DNA of 37,184 bases from Candidatus Sumerlaeia bacterium (GCA_019634695.1 JAHCAW010000043.1:1-37184); one strand, 5' to 3'. Positions 22,517 through 34,977 are shown, numbered from the stretch's first letter. Numbers and translations are program-made. Notes: a model not told the origin generated them from the sequence alone.

Positions 22517-25072
22517 CTACTGGCCGAGCACCGCCCAGTGTTCGCTCGGCGAATCGAGTGCTTCGACGAGCCGGAAGCGCAGCGCGTCGGCGATCAGCGT
22601 CTCGGTGCCCGTGCCGTTGCCCCACAGCGTCACGTACACGCGGCCCGCGTTGAAGGAATAGGCGTTTGCATCGTCCACGGCGTCCACGTTGATCAGCCAT
22701 CCGCCGGTGGTCTGGCTGTCGAAGGTCGAGCGTTGCGAGGCCACCGTGTTGCGGACCACGCCGCCCGCGTCCACAAAGCGATAGCGCGCCTGCTGGGCGA
22801 ATGCCGTGTTGTGGCGCACCCATCCGTCGATTGCCCAGCGCCCCGCCCGCGGCAGGTCCACCACCCACACGGCCACGTCCGTGAACGGGAAGTTGTTCGT
22901 CGAGTAGAACCGCGCGTTGCCGTTGTAGTAGCCGGCCAGCGTCGAGTTGGCCCAGGCGTTCGTCGGGTTGTCCTCGTAGTGCAACGACGTCGGGTGCGAG
23001 TCCACGATGACTTCCGTGACGGTGCTCGGCGGCGGCGGGCCGACCGGCGGCTTGCGCTCCTTGACCGGCGCCGTCCCGGCCGCGGACACAAACCGCACGG
23101 CCGCCGCGTTCATCCGCGAATTCGTCGAATCCCCGATGTTGCTCTGCGTCGCGTTGTCGAACTCGACGAACGCGCCGCTCGTCTCCCCCACCCGCAGCGT
23201 CCCGACCTCCGCCCATGTATTGCCGGCAACGGCGCTCGTCAGGTTGAACGTCTGCGTGCGCACGCCGTCGAGATCGCTGAAGCGCACCGTGATGTTCTGC
23301 GCGTTCGCCGAGGCGAAGTTGAAGCAGGTCACATACACCGTGTGCGTGCCGGCCGTCAGACCCGACGGCGTGAAGCGCGCGCGATCGTTGCGCCCGTTGG
23401 CGTCGCCCGGCAGGGCAAAGAAGGACCCGATGCTCGCGGTCGTGCCCGGCGCCGTGCTGTGCGAGGTGCTCTGCGTGAACGTGCCGAAGTGCTGGTAATC
23501 CTGCACGTTCTTGCCGCCGTCGCGTGTCTCGACGATGTATTCCGACGTCGCGGCCACGACCGGCCCGGCCGTGGCCACCGCGCGATTGTTCCAGTCGTCG
23601 TAGGCAACGACCGCGTAGTAATTGCTGCCCGAGGCGAGCGTGTCCACCACCTCGAAGGAACTGCGCGCCGAGTCGAGGTCCCACCACTCCATCACGATGT
23701 TGGCGAAGTGGAGCGGCACGCTGGGCGTCGCGCCGCGGTAGACCCGATAGCGCACCGGCAGGTCGCCGTCGCTGGCGGGAGCCGGCCGCGCGAACTGGAT
23801 GCGCGGCTTGCCGCCCTGCAATGTCACCGTGACGGCGGCTGGCGGATTCGGCGGGATGGATTCCTCGCCGAGCGGAATCTTGTGCGCGATTACCGGAATC
23901 GGCGCCTTGCCCGCCATCGGTCCGCCGGCCTGGAACAGGTCGCGCGCCTGCTGGTCCGCGTTCGGAGTGCCGCCGACCCACAGGCTGCGCTGCTGGAAGA
24001 AGTTGAATCCGTCGGGCACGCGCGCGTTGCCGCGCAGGGCGATCACCGCATCGCGGTTCTCCTGCGGATCGGTCAGCAGGTACGATCCGATCGCTGCCAC
24101 CATCGGGCGCCGGTTTTGGTCGCCATTCTGCGCCAGCTTGCTGACGTAGAAGTTCCAGTCGCCAACGGTCCCCGGAATCCCCGAATCGTAGCAGCCCGGG
24201 TGCAGCACGTCGATCGCGCCGTTGGCCACCCACCAGTTGTAGCCCTGCCCCAGCACGGCGACCGAGTCGGAGAAGTTCACGAGGAACGCGGAGACCTCGA
24301 CCCACGGCTTCTCCAGCATCGTCTGCCGATGCACGCGCTGCACCAGTTTGGCAATCTGGTCGCGCCGCCACGCGCGATAGACGCGCTCCAGTTGGCTCGA
24401 CGTGTTCTGCGTGTCGAAGTTCCAGCCGGTCTCGAGCAGGAACTGCTGCTTCGCCACGGGATCGAAGCCGGAGTCCTGACCGAGCAGGCGGATGTAGTCG
24501 AAGTGGAAGCCGTCGATGTCGTAGTTGCGGACGATGTCCATGAAGACGTTGTAGAGGTAGTCCTGGACGTCGAGGATGCCGGGATCGAGCGGGGCGTCGT
24601 TCTCGGGCGTGTACGTCACGCCGGCGCGCGACTCGGTGATCCACTCGGGCTTGCGGTTGAAGACGTGGTTGGGGCTGGCGGGATTCGACGCCGTGCGGTT
24701 CCAGGAGTTGTAGGTCGTCACCCACGCGTGGACTTCGACCGGCGGATTGGCCGCGTGCAGGCGGTCGATGTAGTACTGGAGCACATCGAGGTCGGCCGGA
24801 CTGAGGGAGTAGAGCTGGCCGCGGGGCTCGGGGTTGGGATAAGTGTCGTCCTCGCGATTGGGATAGTAGGCCGCATCGCCGCGGGCGCGCACCTGGACGT
24901 AGAGCTGGTTGAGGTTGCTGGCGAGCACGCGCGCGATGACGGTGTCGCAGGCAGCCTGCGTGTTGGTGTCGAAGGAGGGGACGTAGGCGGCGCGGAACTC
25001 GGGTGGATCGGTCTGTGCGGGGGCGGTCGCCACGGCCACGAGAAGCAGGAGAAGACTCAGGAATCGGCGCAT
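22517..25072 (-). CDS. Secreted GHL10 (DUF187-type) glycoside-hydrolase-like protein with golvesin-like C-terminal domain
   Basis: This is an 851-residue exported protein. The signal peptide MRRFLSLLLLLVAVATAPAQ is followed by a GHL10 catalytic-like domain (about 27-400): FRAAYVPSFDTNT, NQLYVQVRARGDAAYYP, VEVHAWVTTYNSWN and YDIDGFHFDYIRL, the TIM-barrel pattern with a conserved Asp pair. A fibronectin-III-like stretch follows (about 420-500), then repeated beta-sandwich regions. A C-terminal domain of golvesin/Xly type (about 720-850) contains NAWANSTLAGYYN and FTDVAVWVVDLPRAGRWAIDGWV. Such proteins may act on polysaccharides, and the substrate is unknown. The ATG at 25072 follows GGAGG. The frame is open to 25132 but the signal peptide fixes the start. 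It could be a T2SS client (inference). Confidence 0.85.
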   Translation of the reverse strand: MRRFLSLLLLLVAVATAPAQTDPPEFRAAYVPSFDTNTQAACDTVIARVLASNLNQLYVQVRARGDAAYYPNREDDTYPNPEPRGQLYSLSPADLDVLQYYIDRLHAANPPVEVHAWVTTYNSWNRTASNPASPNHVFNRKPEWITESRAGVTYTPENDAPLDPGILDVQDYLYNVFMDIVRNYDIDGFHFDYIRLLGQDSGFDPVAKQQFLLETGWNFDTQNTSSQLERVYRAWRRDQIAKLVQRVHRQTMLEKPWVEVSAFLVNFSDSVAVLGQGYNWWVANGAIDVLHPGCYDSGIPGTVGDWNFYVSKLAQNGDQNRRPMVAAIGSYLLTDPQENRDAVIALRGNARVPDGFNFFQQRSLWVGGTPNADQQARDLFQAGGPMAGKAPIPVIAHKIPLGEESIPPNPPAAVTVTLQGGKPRIQFARPAPASDGDLPVRYRVYRGATPSVPLHFANIVMEWWDLDSARSSFEVVDTLASGSNYYAVVAYDDWNNRAVATAGPVVAATSEYIVETRDGGKNVQDYQHFGTFTQSTSHSTAPGTTASIGSFFALPGDANGRNDRARFTPSGLTAGTHTVYVTCFNFASANAQNITVRFSDLDGVRTQTFNLTSAVAGNTWAEVGTLRVGETSGAFVEFDNATQSNIGDSTNSRMNAAAVRFVSAAGTAPVKERKPPVGPPPPSTVTEVIVDSHPTSLHYEDNPTNAWANSTLAGYYNGNARFYSTNNFPFTDVAVWVVDLPRAGRWAIDGWVRHNTAFAQQARYRFVDAGGVVRNTVASQRSTFDSQTTGGWLINVDAVDDANAYSFNAGRVYVTLWGNGTGTETLIADALRFRLVEALDSPSEHWAVLGQ

Positions 25073-25149
25073 GGGGCGGAGACCTCCGTCCGGGATGGCA
25101 ACAGCTTCGTGCAGGGTGGGGCCGGCGGTCAACCGGTCCGGCGGTGGGC

Positions 25150-26957
<1,808 letters not shown>

Positions 26958-26961
<4 letters not shown>

Positions 26962-28463
26962 GCGTTCGGTTCCTCGGGGGATGGGTGCCATGTCAGCAGC
27001 AGAACAAGTTCGGTGCGCGGGGTGATGACGGCGCTGGCGGCGCGGCGCAGACCGGGCACCCAGAGCGGCCCGCGATCATCCGCGAGCACGGCGACGCGCG
27101 CGCGCAGGGCCGCCGGCACATGCGCCTCCTGCATGACGGCCGCGCCGGTCTTGTGCTGGCCCTCGCCGAGCGGAAGGCGGTCCTCCGCATCCAGCGGACG
27201 CAGCACGAGGTCGCGCCGGATCGAGCGGCAATCGAACGCCGCCGCGCGGTGCGACGCAAACGGCTCGCTTGTCCAGTCGGCTGCAAACACATCGGCAGCG
27301 CACACCTCCGCCACCAGGCGCCCCTGTCCTTCGGGCAGCAGCATCTCGTACCGCCCCGGCGTGTGGCGTTGCGAGGCGTTCAGCACGGGGAACGGTTGGG
27401 CGTCGGGCAGCAGAAGAAGGGACATCAGCGATGCGGCGTGCGCGCTCCAAGGGGGACTGCCTGCGCCGAACGCCAACAGCGCCCATGGGCCGGCCGTCCA
27501 GGCGCCGAAACCGCGCGCGGGCCCGAAGGCCGCTTCCTCGCGCCGGCTCGACAGCGCCCGGTGCACCAAGTCCTCGACGAGCACCCGCGGCGGCGGCAAG
27601 CCGATCCTCCCCGCGCCCTCCCCCTCGCTCGCCGTCGCCATCCACGCCGACCGCACCACCGAACGCGCCACCGCCGGCCCGCACTCCGCCAATCGCCCGA
27701 CATCCAACACGACCGAACCAAGCGCCGCGGACACCCGACAACGACGCAGCACCGGTTCGAGCAGCGCCTCGAGCGCCGTGCTCTCCTCCGAGCACAGCCC
27801 CGCCACCCGCGCGAGCAACTCGACCGCCGCCGGCTCGATCGCCTCCAGTCGCGGCAGCACCTCGTGCCGCACCCGATTGCGGCGCACCTTCGGCGTCGCG
27901 TTCATCGGATCGTCCAGCCATGCGATGCCCCGCGCGCGCAATTCGGCGCGGATCGCCTCGCGCCGCTCGCCCAGCAGCGGACGGATCAGCGCCAGGCCTT
28001 CGCCCTCCAGCTCGAGCACCTCGCGCAGCGCCCCCAGCCCCCGCGGCCCCGCGCCCCGCAGCGCCATCAGCAGCATCGTCTCCGCGGCATCGTCGGCCGT
28101 GTGCCCCAGCGCCACCGCCCGCGCCCCGACGCGCCGGGCCTCCTCCTTCAGCACGCGCAGCCGCTCCTCGCTCAGCCGCGCCTCGAGCGAGCTCGACACG
28201 CCTCCGCGATCCCGCAACTCCTCGTCGTGAATGTGCAGCAGGGTGAACCCGAGTCCCAACTCCGCCGCCAGTTGGGCTGACCGCTCGGCCAGCTCCTCCG
28301 GGCGGCACTCCGGCAGATGGTGATTCACGTGCACCCCATGCAGCGTCCAGCCCGCCGCGGGCGCCTCGTCCGCCAGACGCACCAGCAGCCCCACCGAATC
28401 CGAACCCCCGGAGAGGGCCACCAGGATCGTATCGCCGCGCCGAAGCCCGTCACGCCATCCCAT
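26958..28463 (-). CDS. tilS: tRNA(Ile)-lysidine synthase
   Basis: TilS modifies C34 of the CAU-anticodon isoleucine tRNA to lysidine, using ATP and lysine. The 501-residue protein has the PP-loop motif SGGSDS (18-23), VHVNHHLP, ALGHTADDAAETMLL and a LIRPLL segment, then WLDDPMNATPKVRRNRVRHEVLP, all diagnostic. The C-terminal domain (about 390-501) includes FDCRSIRRDLVLRPLDAEDRLP and the final strand motif. GGGAGAGG lies 5 bases before the ATG. The middle region (about 230-380) is poorly conserved and Ala/Gly-rich. It is probably an essential gene and the first gene of a two-gene unit with the peptidase. Confidence 0.93.
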
Positions 28464-28488
28464 CGCGGCCTCTCCCGATCACCGAGCG

Positions 28489-28517
28489 CTTCATCGACTT
28501 TCCACAGGTTCTGTCAA
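28489..28517 (-). promoter_or_regulatory. Possible sigma-70-type promoter for tilS
   Basis: A perfect TTGACA lies on the minus strand at 28517-28512, and 17 bases downstream is ATGAAG, a poor -10 match. The tilS ATG is 26 bases further on. The -35 is convincing but the -10 is weak, and the promoter preferences of this organism are unknown. Confidence 0.3.
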
Positions 28518-28678
28518 AATCAACCAAAGTTTCCACTCGACACGCTGGGCGGCGTGCCCAAGCGTGCTCGCCATCGTGGGAAAGGCGAGCGTGGAGCCAA
28601 GGGTCTTTCCCCGCTCCTGAACAGATTGGCTCCAGCCACCGGCACCCGGAATGCGGGCGTCGGCGCAAGGGAACTGCA

Positions 28679-29275
28679 ATGGTCGCCAACGGCGTACTCG
28701 TCCTCAATCGCAACTGGACCGCCATCCACGTGTGCAGCCTCGAGCGCGCGATCACGCTGCTCGTGCAGGGGCTGGCGCAGGTGGTCGACGAGAACTTCCG
28801 CACCTACGACTTCGGCTCCTGGCGCGAGCTGTCCGACTACGTCGAGTACGAGGGCAACCGGTTCATCCATGCCACGTCGTTCCGGCTGATGATCCCGGAG
28901 GTCATCCTGCTGACGCATTACCACCGGGTGCCGCCGCGGGCGGTCAAGTTCAACCGCCGCAACATCTACGTGCGCGACGACTTCCGCTGCCAGTACTGCG
29001 GCTGCAAGCCGCCGCGTGAGGAGCTGACGATCGACCACGTCGTGCCGCGTTCGCGCGGCGGGCGGTCGGAGTGGGAGAACGTCGTGCTGGCCTGTCAGTC
29101 GTGCAACGCCCGCAAGGGCAGCCGCCTGCTCGCCGAGTCGCCCATGCACCTTGCCCGGGCGCCGAAGAAGCCGAACTGGATCAACATCGTGCGCCACTCG
29201 CTTCAGGCCCAGAACCGCCCGGCATGGCAGCGCTTCGTCGATGCCGCGTACTGGAACGTGGATCTGGAAGACTGA
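28679..29275 (+). CDS. HNH endonuclease family protein
   Basis: The 198-residue protein has an N-terminal region (about 1-95) beginning VLVLNRNWTAIHVCSLERA, seen in many stand-alone HNH proteins of environmental bacteria. A zinc-supported HNH core follows: Cys104/Cys107 in CQYC, Asp119-His120 in IDHVVPRSRGG, the ENVV Asn, and Cys139/Cys142 in CQSCNARKG. It should cut or nick DNA, but the natural role of these house-keeping-like HNH proteins is unknown. AAGGGA precedes the ATG by 6 bases. It is divergent from tilS and has no methylase, restriction or phage gene near it, so no defence system is apparent. Confidence 0.88.
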   Translation: MVANGVLVLNRNWTAIHVCSLERAITLLVQGLAQVVDENFRTYDFGSWRELSDYVEYEGNRFIHATSFRLMIPEVILLTHYHRVPPRAVKFNRRNIYVRDDFRCQYCGCKPPREELTIDHVVPRSRGGRSEWENVVLACQSCNARKGSRLLAESPMHLARAPKKPNWINIVRHSLQAQNRPAWQRFVDAAYWNVDLED

Positions 29276-29581
29276 CTCCGTTTCGGAAGATCAACGACAG
29301 TCGAGCGGCAACAGGACTCGTGCCGGGGCCGTTAACTGTGGCTTGGGCGTCTCGCCCAAGTCCAGCAACGCTACGCGCGTTGTGGAGATTCTTGTGCTTG
29401 CCGAGCCGCTCGAAGGCACCTCTCGGCAGCCGCCTCGGGCTCGGAACGCCCTCCGCTTGGCGAGATTCCCCGAACTTGGGCGAGACGCCCAAGCCACAGT
29501 TAACGGATCGGCCACTGCCATCAGTTTCCCGTAGTCGTATGACTCTCGTGGTTCGTCAACCACCGGAGCGCGAGGGTGCGG
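29276..29581. other. Intergenic region between convergent HNH and moaB genes
   Basis: This 306-base gap lies downstream of both flanking genes. More than half of it is the REPIN-like copy C (29332-29503). A small hairpin, GTGGTT-cgtc-AACCAC, follows at 29548-29563. No coding sequence is supported here. The repeat hairpins could themselves help end transcription from both sides. Confidence 0.6.
29332..29503 (+). repeat. REPIN-like hairpin repeat, copy C
   Basis: This is a 172-bp element bounded by TTAACTGTGGC and GCCACAGTTAA. Directly inside each end is a hairpin: CTTGGGCG-tct-CGCCCAAG on the left and CTTGGGCG-aga-CGCCCAAG on the right, each preceded on its own strand by GTGG. It aligns with copy A on the reverse strand and copy B on the same strand. 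It is the cleanest of the three copies and defines the family length. Confidence 0.87.
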
Positions 29582-30115
29582 TCATGCCTGCGGCCGGCCG
29601 GCGACTTCGTGGACCAGGTGCCGCAGCTCGGGCAGGATCAGCTTCGTCATCGCCAGATTCACCGCGTTCGTGCTGCCCGGCATCGAGAAGACAAGCGTCC
29701 GCTCCACAAGCCCAGCCACCGCACGCGAAAGCATCGACGCGGCGCCGACCTCGTTCCACGAGAGCATCCGGAACAGCTCGCCGAAGCCGGGCAGGCGCTG
29801 CTCCAGCATGCCGTCGATCGCCTCGAAGGTTCCGTCACGCGGCGCGATGCCCGTGCCGCCATTCAGCAGCACCACCTGCACCTCGGCGCGGTTGACCAAC
29901 TCGGTCACCTGCTCGCGGATCAATTCGGGTTCGTCCGGCAGCACAGCGTAGTGGGCCACCTGGTGGCCCTCCTGCACGAGCAGCTCGCGGATGCGCGCGC
30001 CGCTGGTGTCGGTCGCCTCGGTGCGTGTGTCGCTGATCGTCAGCACCGCGACGCGGACCGACTGCTCGGCGCGCGCGGCGCCTTCGCGATGGGCAGTCGT
30101 GGAGGGCGAGGCCAT
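29582..30115 (-). CDS. moaB: MoaB/Mog-family molybdopterin biosynthesis protein
   Basis: The family adenylylates molybdopterin during molybdenum-cofactor synthesis, and some members instead have unclear roles. The product (177 residues from the chosen ATG) contains VRVAVLTISDTRTEATDTSG, the nucleotide/pterin motif LLNGGTGIAPRDGTFEAI, GFGELFRMLSWNEVG and SRAVAGLVERTLVFSMPGS, the standard MoaB order. The start is uncertain: the frame is open to 30196 and the ATG at 30115 has no clear ribosome-binding site. The conserved domain begins about residue 20 of this version. No other cofactor-synthesis gene is present. It lies downstream of the DGPF gene, but a strong hairpin separates them, so it may be transcribed separately. 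Confidence 0.85.
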   Translation of the reverse strand: MASPSTTAHREGAARAEQSVRVAVLTISDTRTEATDTSGARIRELLVQEGHQVAHYAVLPDEPELIREQVTELVNRAEVQVVLLNGGTGIAPRDGTFEAIDGMLEQRLPGFGELFRMLSWNEVGAASMLSRAVAGLVERTLVFSMPGSTNAVNLAMTKLILPELRHLVHEVAGRPQA

Positions 30116-30203
30116 GGAGGGAGCGCTCTGGTTGAGAGGTTCGCCCAGCGTCGCCGGGCAAGCCTTCTCCTGCGCGTCGCGCCGGCCTCGGCACAAGTGA
30201 AAC

Positions 30204-30239
30204 GCGCGCGGGCGGGCATCACCATGCCTGCCCGCGCGC
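30204..30239 (-). terminator. Strong hairpin after the DGPF gene, probable terminator
   Basis: A 16-bp stem with one G-T wobble surrounds a four-base loop. The left arm is GCGCGCGGGCGGGCAT and the right arm ATGCCTGCCCGCGCGC. It lies 20 bases after the DGPF stop on the minus strand. Only a short T-run (GTTTCAC) follows, so termination may be partial. Confidence 0.6.
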
Positions 30240-30259
30240 CTGTGTTCGTCCGGTGCCTG

Positions 30260-30610
30260 TCAGTCGAGCCCGTCGAGCGGATGGAGCGGTCGGACCTCGA
30301 CGGTGCCCTTGCGCGCCGGCGGAAAGCGGTTCGCCACCGCCAATGCCTCGTCCAGGTGCTCGACGTCGATCAGCAGAAACCCGCCGAGCTGCTCGACCGT
30401 TTCGGCGAATGGCCCGTCGGTGATCTGGGCCTTGCCGCCGCGGACGCGAACGCTGGTCGCCGTCGCCACCGACTGCAGCGGCGAGGCTGCCATCAACTTG
30501 CCCTGCGCCCGGAGGTCCTCGCACAGGGCCAGCGACTCCTGCATGCAGGCCTCGCGCTCCTCGTCCGTCCAGCCTTCCTCCGTGCCGTAAGCCAGCAACA
30601 GGTACTTCAT
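30260..30610 (-). CDS. YCII-related (DGPF domain) protein
   Basis: The 116-residue protein begins MKYLLLAYGTEEGW and contains the signature ITDGPFAETVEQLGGFLLID, followed by EALAVANRFPPARKGTVEVRPL. That is a complete, single DGPF/YCII domain with the ferredoxin-like fold. The biochemical role of DGPF proteins is not established, but they are the constant neighbours of ECF42 sigma factors, as here. GAAAGGA precedes the ATG. It lies 39 bases downstream of the DGPF-VOC fusion gene and is probably in the same transcript. Confidence 0.88.
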   Translation of the reverse strand: MKYLLLAYGTEEGWTDEEREACMQESLALCEDLRAQGKLMAASPLQSVATATSVRVRGGKAQITDGPFAETVEQLGGFLLIDVEHLDEALAVANRFPPARKGTVEVRPLHPLDGLD

Positions 30611-30649
30611 GGGTGCGTGTCCTTTCGGGGATCGGGTCGAGGGGGCGGG

Positions 30650-31492
30650 TCACATGTCGCCGGGAACCATCACCATCCAGCCGACGCCGAACTTGTCGGT
30701 GAGCTGGCCGTAGCACGGCGAGAAGAACGTGCGCCCCATGGGCATGACGACTTTTCCACCTTCGGCGAGCGCGTTGAAGACGCGATGGGCGTCCTCCTCG
30801 GCGGCAATCGTCAGAGCGAGACTGAAGCCGTCGAACCGCGACTTGTCGTTACAGCCATCCGACGCCATGATCGTCAGGTTGCCGACTGTGAACTCCGAGT
30901 GCATGATCTTCTTCTCGAAGCCGGGCTGCAGCATCCCCTCGGGCGGGCGGTCGGGCGCCTGGTCGAACCGCAACACCAGACCGACGCGCGCGCCGATGGC
31001 CGCCTTGTAGAACTCCAGGGCCTCTTCACATCGGCCACTGAAGAACAGATAGGGCTGCACCGTGGCCTGCTGCAGCGCGAGCTGATGGCAGAGCCCCTTC
31101 TCGTGATCCATGAATTTGCCGGACGGGTCCCACTCGGCGAAGTCGGCCGCCTCGTAGAACGGCCTGATTTCGATCTCGGAGTCCTCCGGCATCGGATTCG
31201 GGCAGCGCTTCACCCACTCGATCGCCTCCTCCATCGACTTCACTTCCCAGAGCCAGTAGCCGGCCACCAACTCCTTGGTCTCCGCGAACGGGCCGTCCGT
31301 CACCGTGCGGTTCTTGCCGGAGAAGCGGACCCGCACCCCGCAGGAGCTGGGCTTGAGCCCGTCGCCGGACTTCATGATCCCCGCCTTGACCAGTTCCTCG
31401 TTGAACCGGCCCATGTCGGCCATGAGCTGCTCGCTCGGCATCTTCCCCGCCTCGGAACTCGGCGTTGCCTTCACCACCACCATAACGCGCAT
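30650..31492 (-). CDS. Fusion of DGPF/YCII domain and PhnB-like VOC domain
   Basis: This 280-residue protein combines two domains often encoded separately near ECF42 genes. Residues 1-120 are a DGPF domain (MRVMVVVKATPSSEAG, VTDGPFAETKELVAGYWLW, MEEAIEWVKRCP). After a short linker, residues 145-280 form a VOC/PhnB-like glyoxalase-fold domain (QPYLFFSGRCEEALEFYKAAI, IMHSEFTVGNLTIMASD, GRTFFSPCYGQLTDKFGVGW). Substrate and metal use are unknown. AGGAGAG lies about 7 bases before the ATG. A TGTCGA-N17-CGAC promoter-like sequence sits upstream, so this is likely the direct target of the adjacent sigma factor. Confidence 0.88.
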   Translation of the reverse strand: MRVMVVVKATPSSEAGKMPSEQLMADMGRFNEELVKAGIMKSGDGLKPSSCGVRVRFSGKNRTVTDGPFAETKELVAGYWLWEVKSMEEAIEWVKRCPNPMPEDSEIEIRPFYEAADFAEWDPSGKFMDHEKGLCHQLALQQATVQPYLFFSGRCEEALEFYKAAIGARVGLVLRFDQAPDRPPEGMLQPGFEKKIMHSEFTVGNLTIMASDGCNDKSRFDGFSLALTIAAEEDAHRVFNALAEGGKVVMPMGRTFFSPCYGQLTDKFGVGWMVMVPGDM

Positions 31493-31556
31493 CGCAAACT
31501 CTCCTGTCTCGCTTGGTTTCGCCCGTGGGACGGATTCCCCCCCGTCTCACCATGTA

Positions 31557-31583
31557 GTCGTTCGGCCATCGGGCAAATCGACA
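31557..31583 (-). promoter_or_regulatory. Predicted ECF42-dependent promoter
   Basis: On the minus strand TGTCGA (31583-31578) is followed, after exactly 17 bases, by CGAC (31560-31557). From memory, this agrees with the -35 TGTCGA and -10 CG(A/T)C signature reported for ECF42 sigma factors in Streptomyces. It lies in the 98-bp gap between the sigma gene and the DGPF-VOC gene, about 65 bases before the latter's ATG. Confidence 0.7.
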
Positions 31584-31590
31584 CCATCCC

Positions 31591-32868
31591 TCAACTTTCT
31601 TTGCGGCCGGCGTCGATTGCCACCTCCAGTTCCCCGATGCGCAGCCGAAGCAGCCGGCGCTCGGGGTCCAATCGGGCAAGAGCCAGCGCGCGCTCGAATG
31701 CCTCCCGCGCCTCGCGAGGCCGGTCCGCCCGTCGGAGCAGTTCCCCCCGCGCCGCGTGCGCCAGATGATAGTCCATCAGCTCGCCCCGCTCGAGAATGGC
31801 GTCGACCAGCGTCAGGCCGGCCACCGGCCCGTCGCGCATTGCCACGGCCACGGCACGGTTCAGCTCGACCACCGACGAGTCGTGAATCGCGAGCAGCGCC
31901 GAGTACAGCGCGACGATCCGGTTCCAGTCCGTCTCGGACGCCGACGCCGCCCGCGCGTGCACCGCCGAGATGGCCGCTTGCAGGGAGTAGACCCCGAAGC
32001 GCCCGCTTGCCAGCGCGCGCTCGACCAGTCCGTGCCCCTCTGCGATGAGGTCACGGTCCCAGAGGGACCGGTCCTGGTCTTCGAGCAGGACAATGTCGCC
32101 GTCGGCGGTCGTGCGGGCCGCGCGGCGCGACTCGTGCAGCAGCATCAACGCGAGCAGTCCCATCACCTCGGCATCGGGCATCAGCTCGAGCAGCAGGCGC
32201 GCGAGCCGGATGGCCTCCTCGGACAATTCGCGGCGCGTCAGCCGGTCGCCCTCCGACGCGCAGTAGCCCTCGTTGAAGATCAGATAGACGACCGAGAGCA
32301 CCGCGTCGAGGCGGGACGGCAGGTCCTCGCGCGACGGAATCGCATAGGGGATGCGCGCGAGTCGAATCTTGGCCTTGCCGCGAACGATGCGCTGCGCCAT
32401 CGCCGACGGCGAGACGAGGAACGCGCGCGCGATCTCGCCCGTCGAAAGGCCGCAGACTTCGCGAAGCGTCAGCGGCACCTGCACGCTCGGGTCGATCGCC
32501 GGGTGGCAGCAGGTGAAGATGAGCCGCAAGCGGTCGTCCTGAATGTCGCGCTCGGCGAATTCGAGGTTGGACTCCTCGATCTCGTCCGCGCGGCGTTTCA
32601 GCTCGGGTTGCAGGTCGTTCAACCGGGCGCGCCGGCGAAGGATGTCGATGCCCTTGAAGCGCCCCGTGCCGATCAACCACGCGACCGGATTGCCGGGGAT
32701 GCCCTCGGCGCGCCAGACCTCGAGTGCCGAGGCGAACGCCTCCTGCATCGCCTCCTCGGCCAGGTCGAAGTCGCCCAGCACGCGCACCAGCGTCGCAAGC
32801 ACCCGCCGCGAATCCTCGCGAAACAGCGCCGCAATGCGATGCTCGATCTCCTCGTCTGTGCCCACCAT
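31591..32868 (-). CDS. ECF42-group RNA polymerase sigma factor
   Basis: This 425-residue protein is more than twice the size of an ordinary ECF sigma factor. The sigma-2 region (about 10-80, including FDLAEEAMQEAFASALEVW) and sigma-4 region (about 120-170, LTLREVCGLSTGEIARAFL) are followed by a long helical extension. That extension carries SVVYLIFNEGY, EVMGLLALMLLHESRRAAR, LLEDQDRSLWDRDLI and VVELNRAVAVAM, the TPR-like C-terminal extension typical of ECF42. Known members are not controlled by a classical anti-sigma factor; the extension is thought to regulate activity. None is present here. GGGGGTG precedes the ATG. The two DGPF genes directly downstream confirm the group assignment. Confidence 0.93.
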   Translation of the reverse strand: MVGTDEEIEHRIAALFREDSRRVLATLVRVLGDFDLAEEAMQEAFASALEVWRAEGIPGNPVAWLIGTGRFKGIDILRRRARLNDLQPELKRRADEIEESNLEFAERDIQDDRLRLIFTCCHPAIDPSVQVPLTLREVCGLSTGEIARAFLVSPSAMAQRIVRGKAKIRLARIPYAIPSREDLPSRLDAVLSVVYLIFNEGYCASEGDRLTRRELSEEAIRLARLLLELMPDAEVMGLLALMLLHESRRAARTTADGDIVLLEDQDRSLWDRDLIAEGHGLVERALASGRFGVYSLQAAISAVHARAASASETDWNRIVALYSALLAIHDSSVVELNRAVAVAMRDGPVAGLTLVDAILERGELMDYHLAHAARGELLRRADRPREAREAFERALALARLDPERRLLRLRIGELEVAIDAGRKES

Positions 32869-32934
32869 GCACCCCCGTGGAAGGTCTCATGCGACCGTCC
32901 ACCCTCCCCCTATTCCTGTCCCCGTGAAACGCGA

Positions 32935-32988
32935 GGGACGCCCAGGACAGCGGAGCGGCGCCGTGCCGAGCCGTGTCGTGGGCGTCCC
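32935..32988 (-). terminator. Long hairpin between acs and the ECF42 gene, probable terminator
   Basis: GGGACGCCCA and TGGGCGTCCC form a perfect 10-bp outer stem. The 34 bases between them can pair further (GAC/GTC, GCGG/CCGT, GGC/GCC). It lies 28 bases past the acs stop on the minus strand and before the sigma gene. There is no long T-run, so it may be a factor-assisted terminator or a processing site. Confidence 0.55.
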
Positions 32989-33015
32989 GATGACGCGCAC
33001 CCCCGATGCCGGGGA

Positions 33016-34977
<1,962 letters not shown>

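Noticed and set aside
28679..29275. HNH gene as part of a restriction or phage-defence system
   Set aside because: No methylase, restriction, helicase or phage gene is adjacent, and similar stand-alone HNH proteins are common in environmental bacteria.
29276..29534. Short hypothetical proteins encoded across repeat copy C
   Set aside because: The frames consist of the repeat hairpins themselves, read in several frames on both strands, so they are repeat-derived and not genes.
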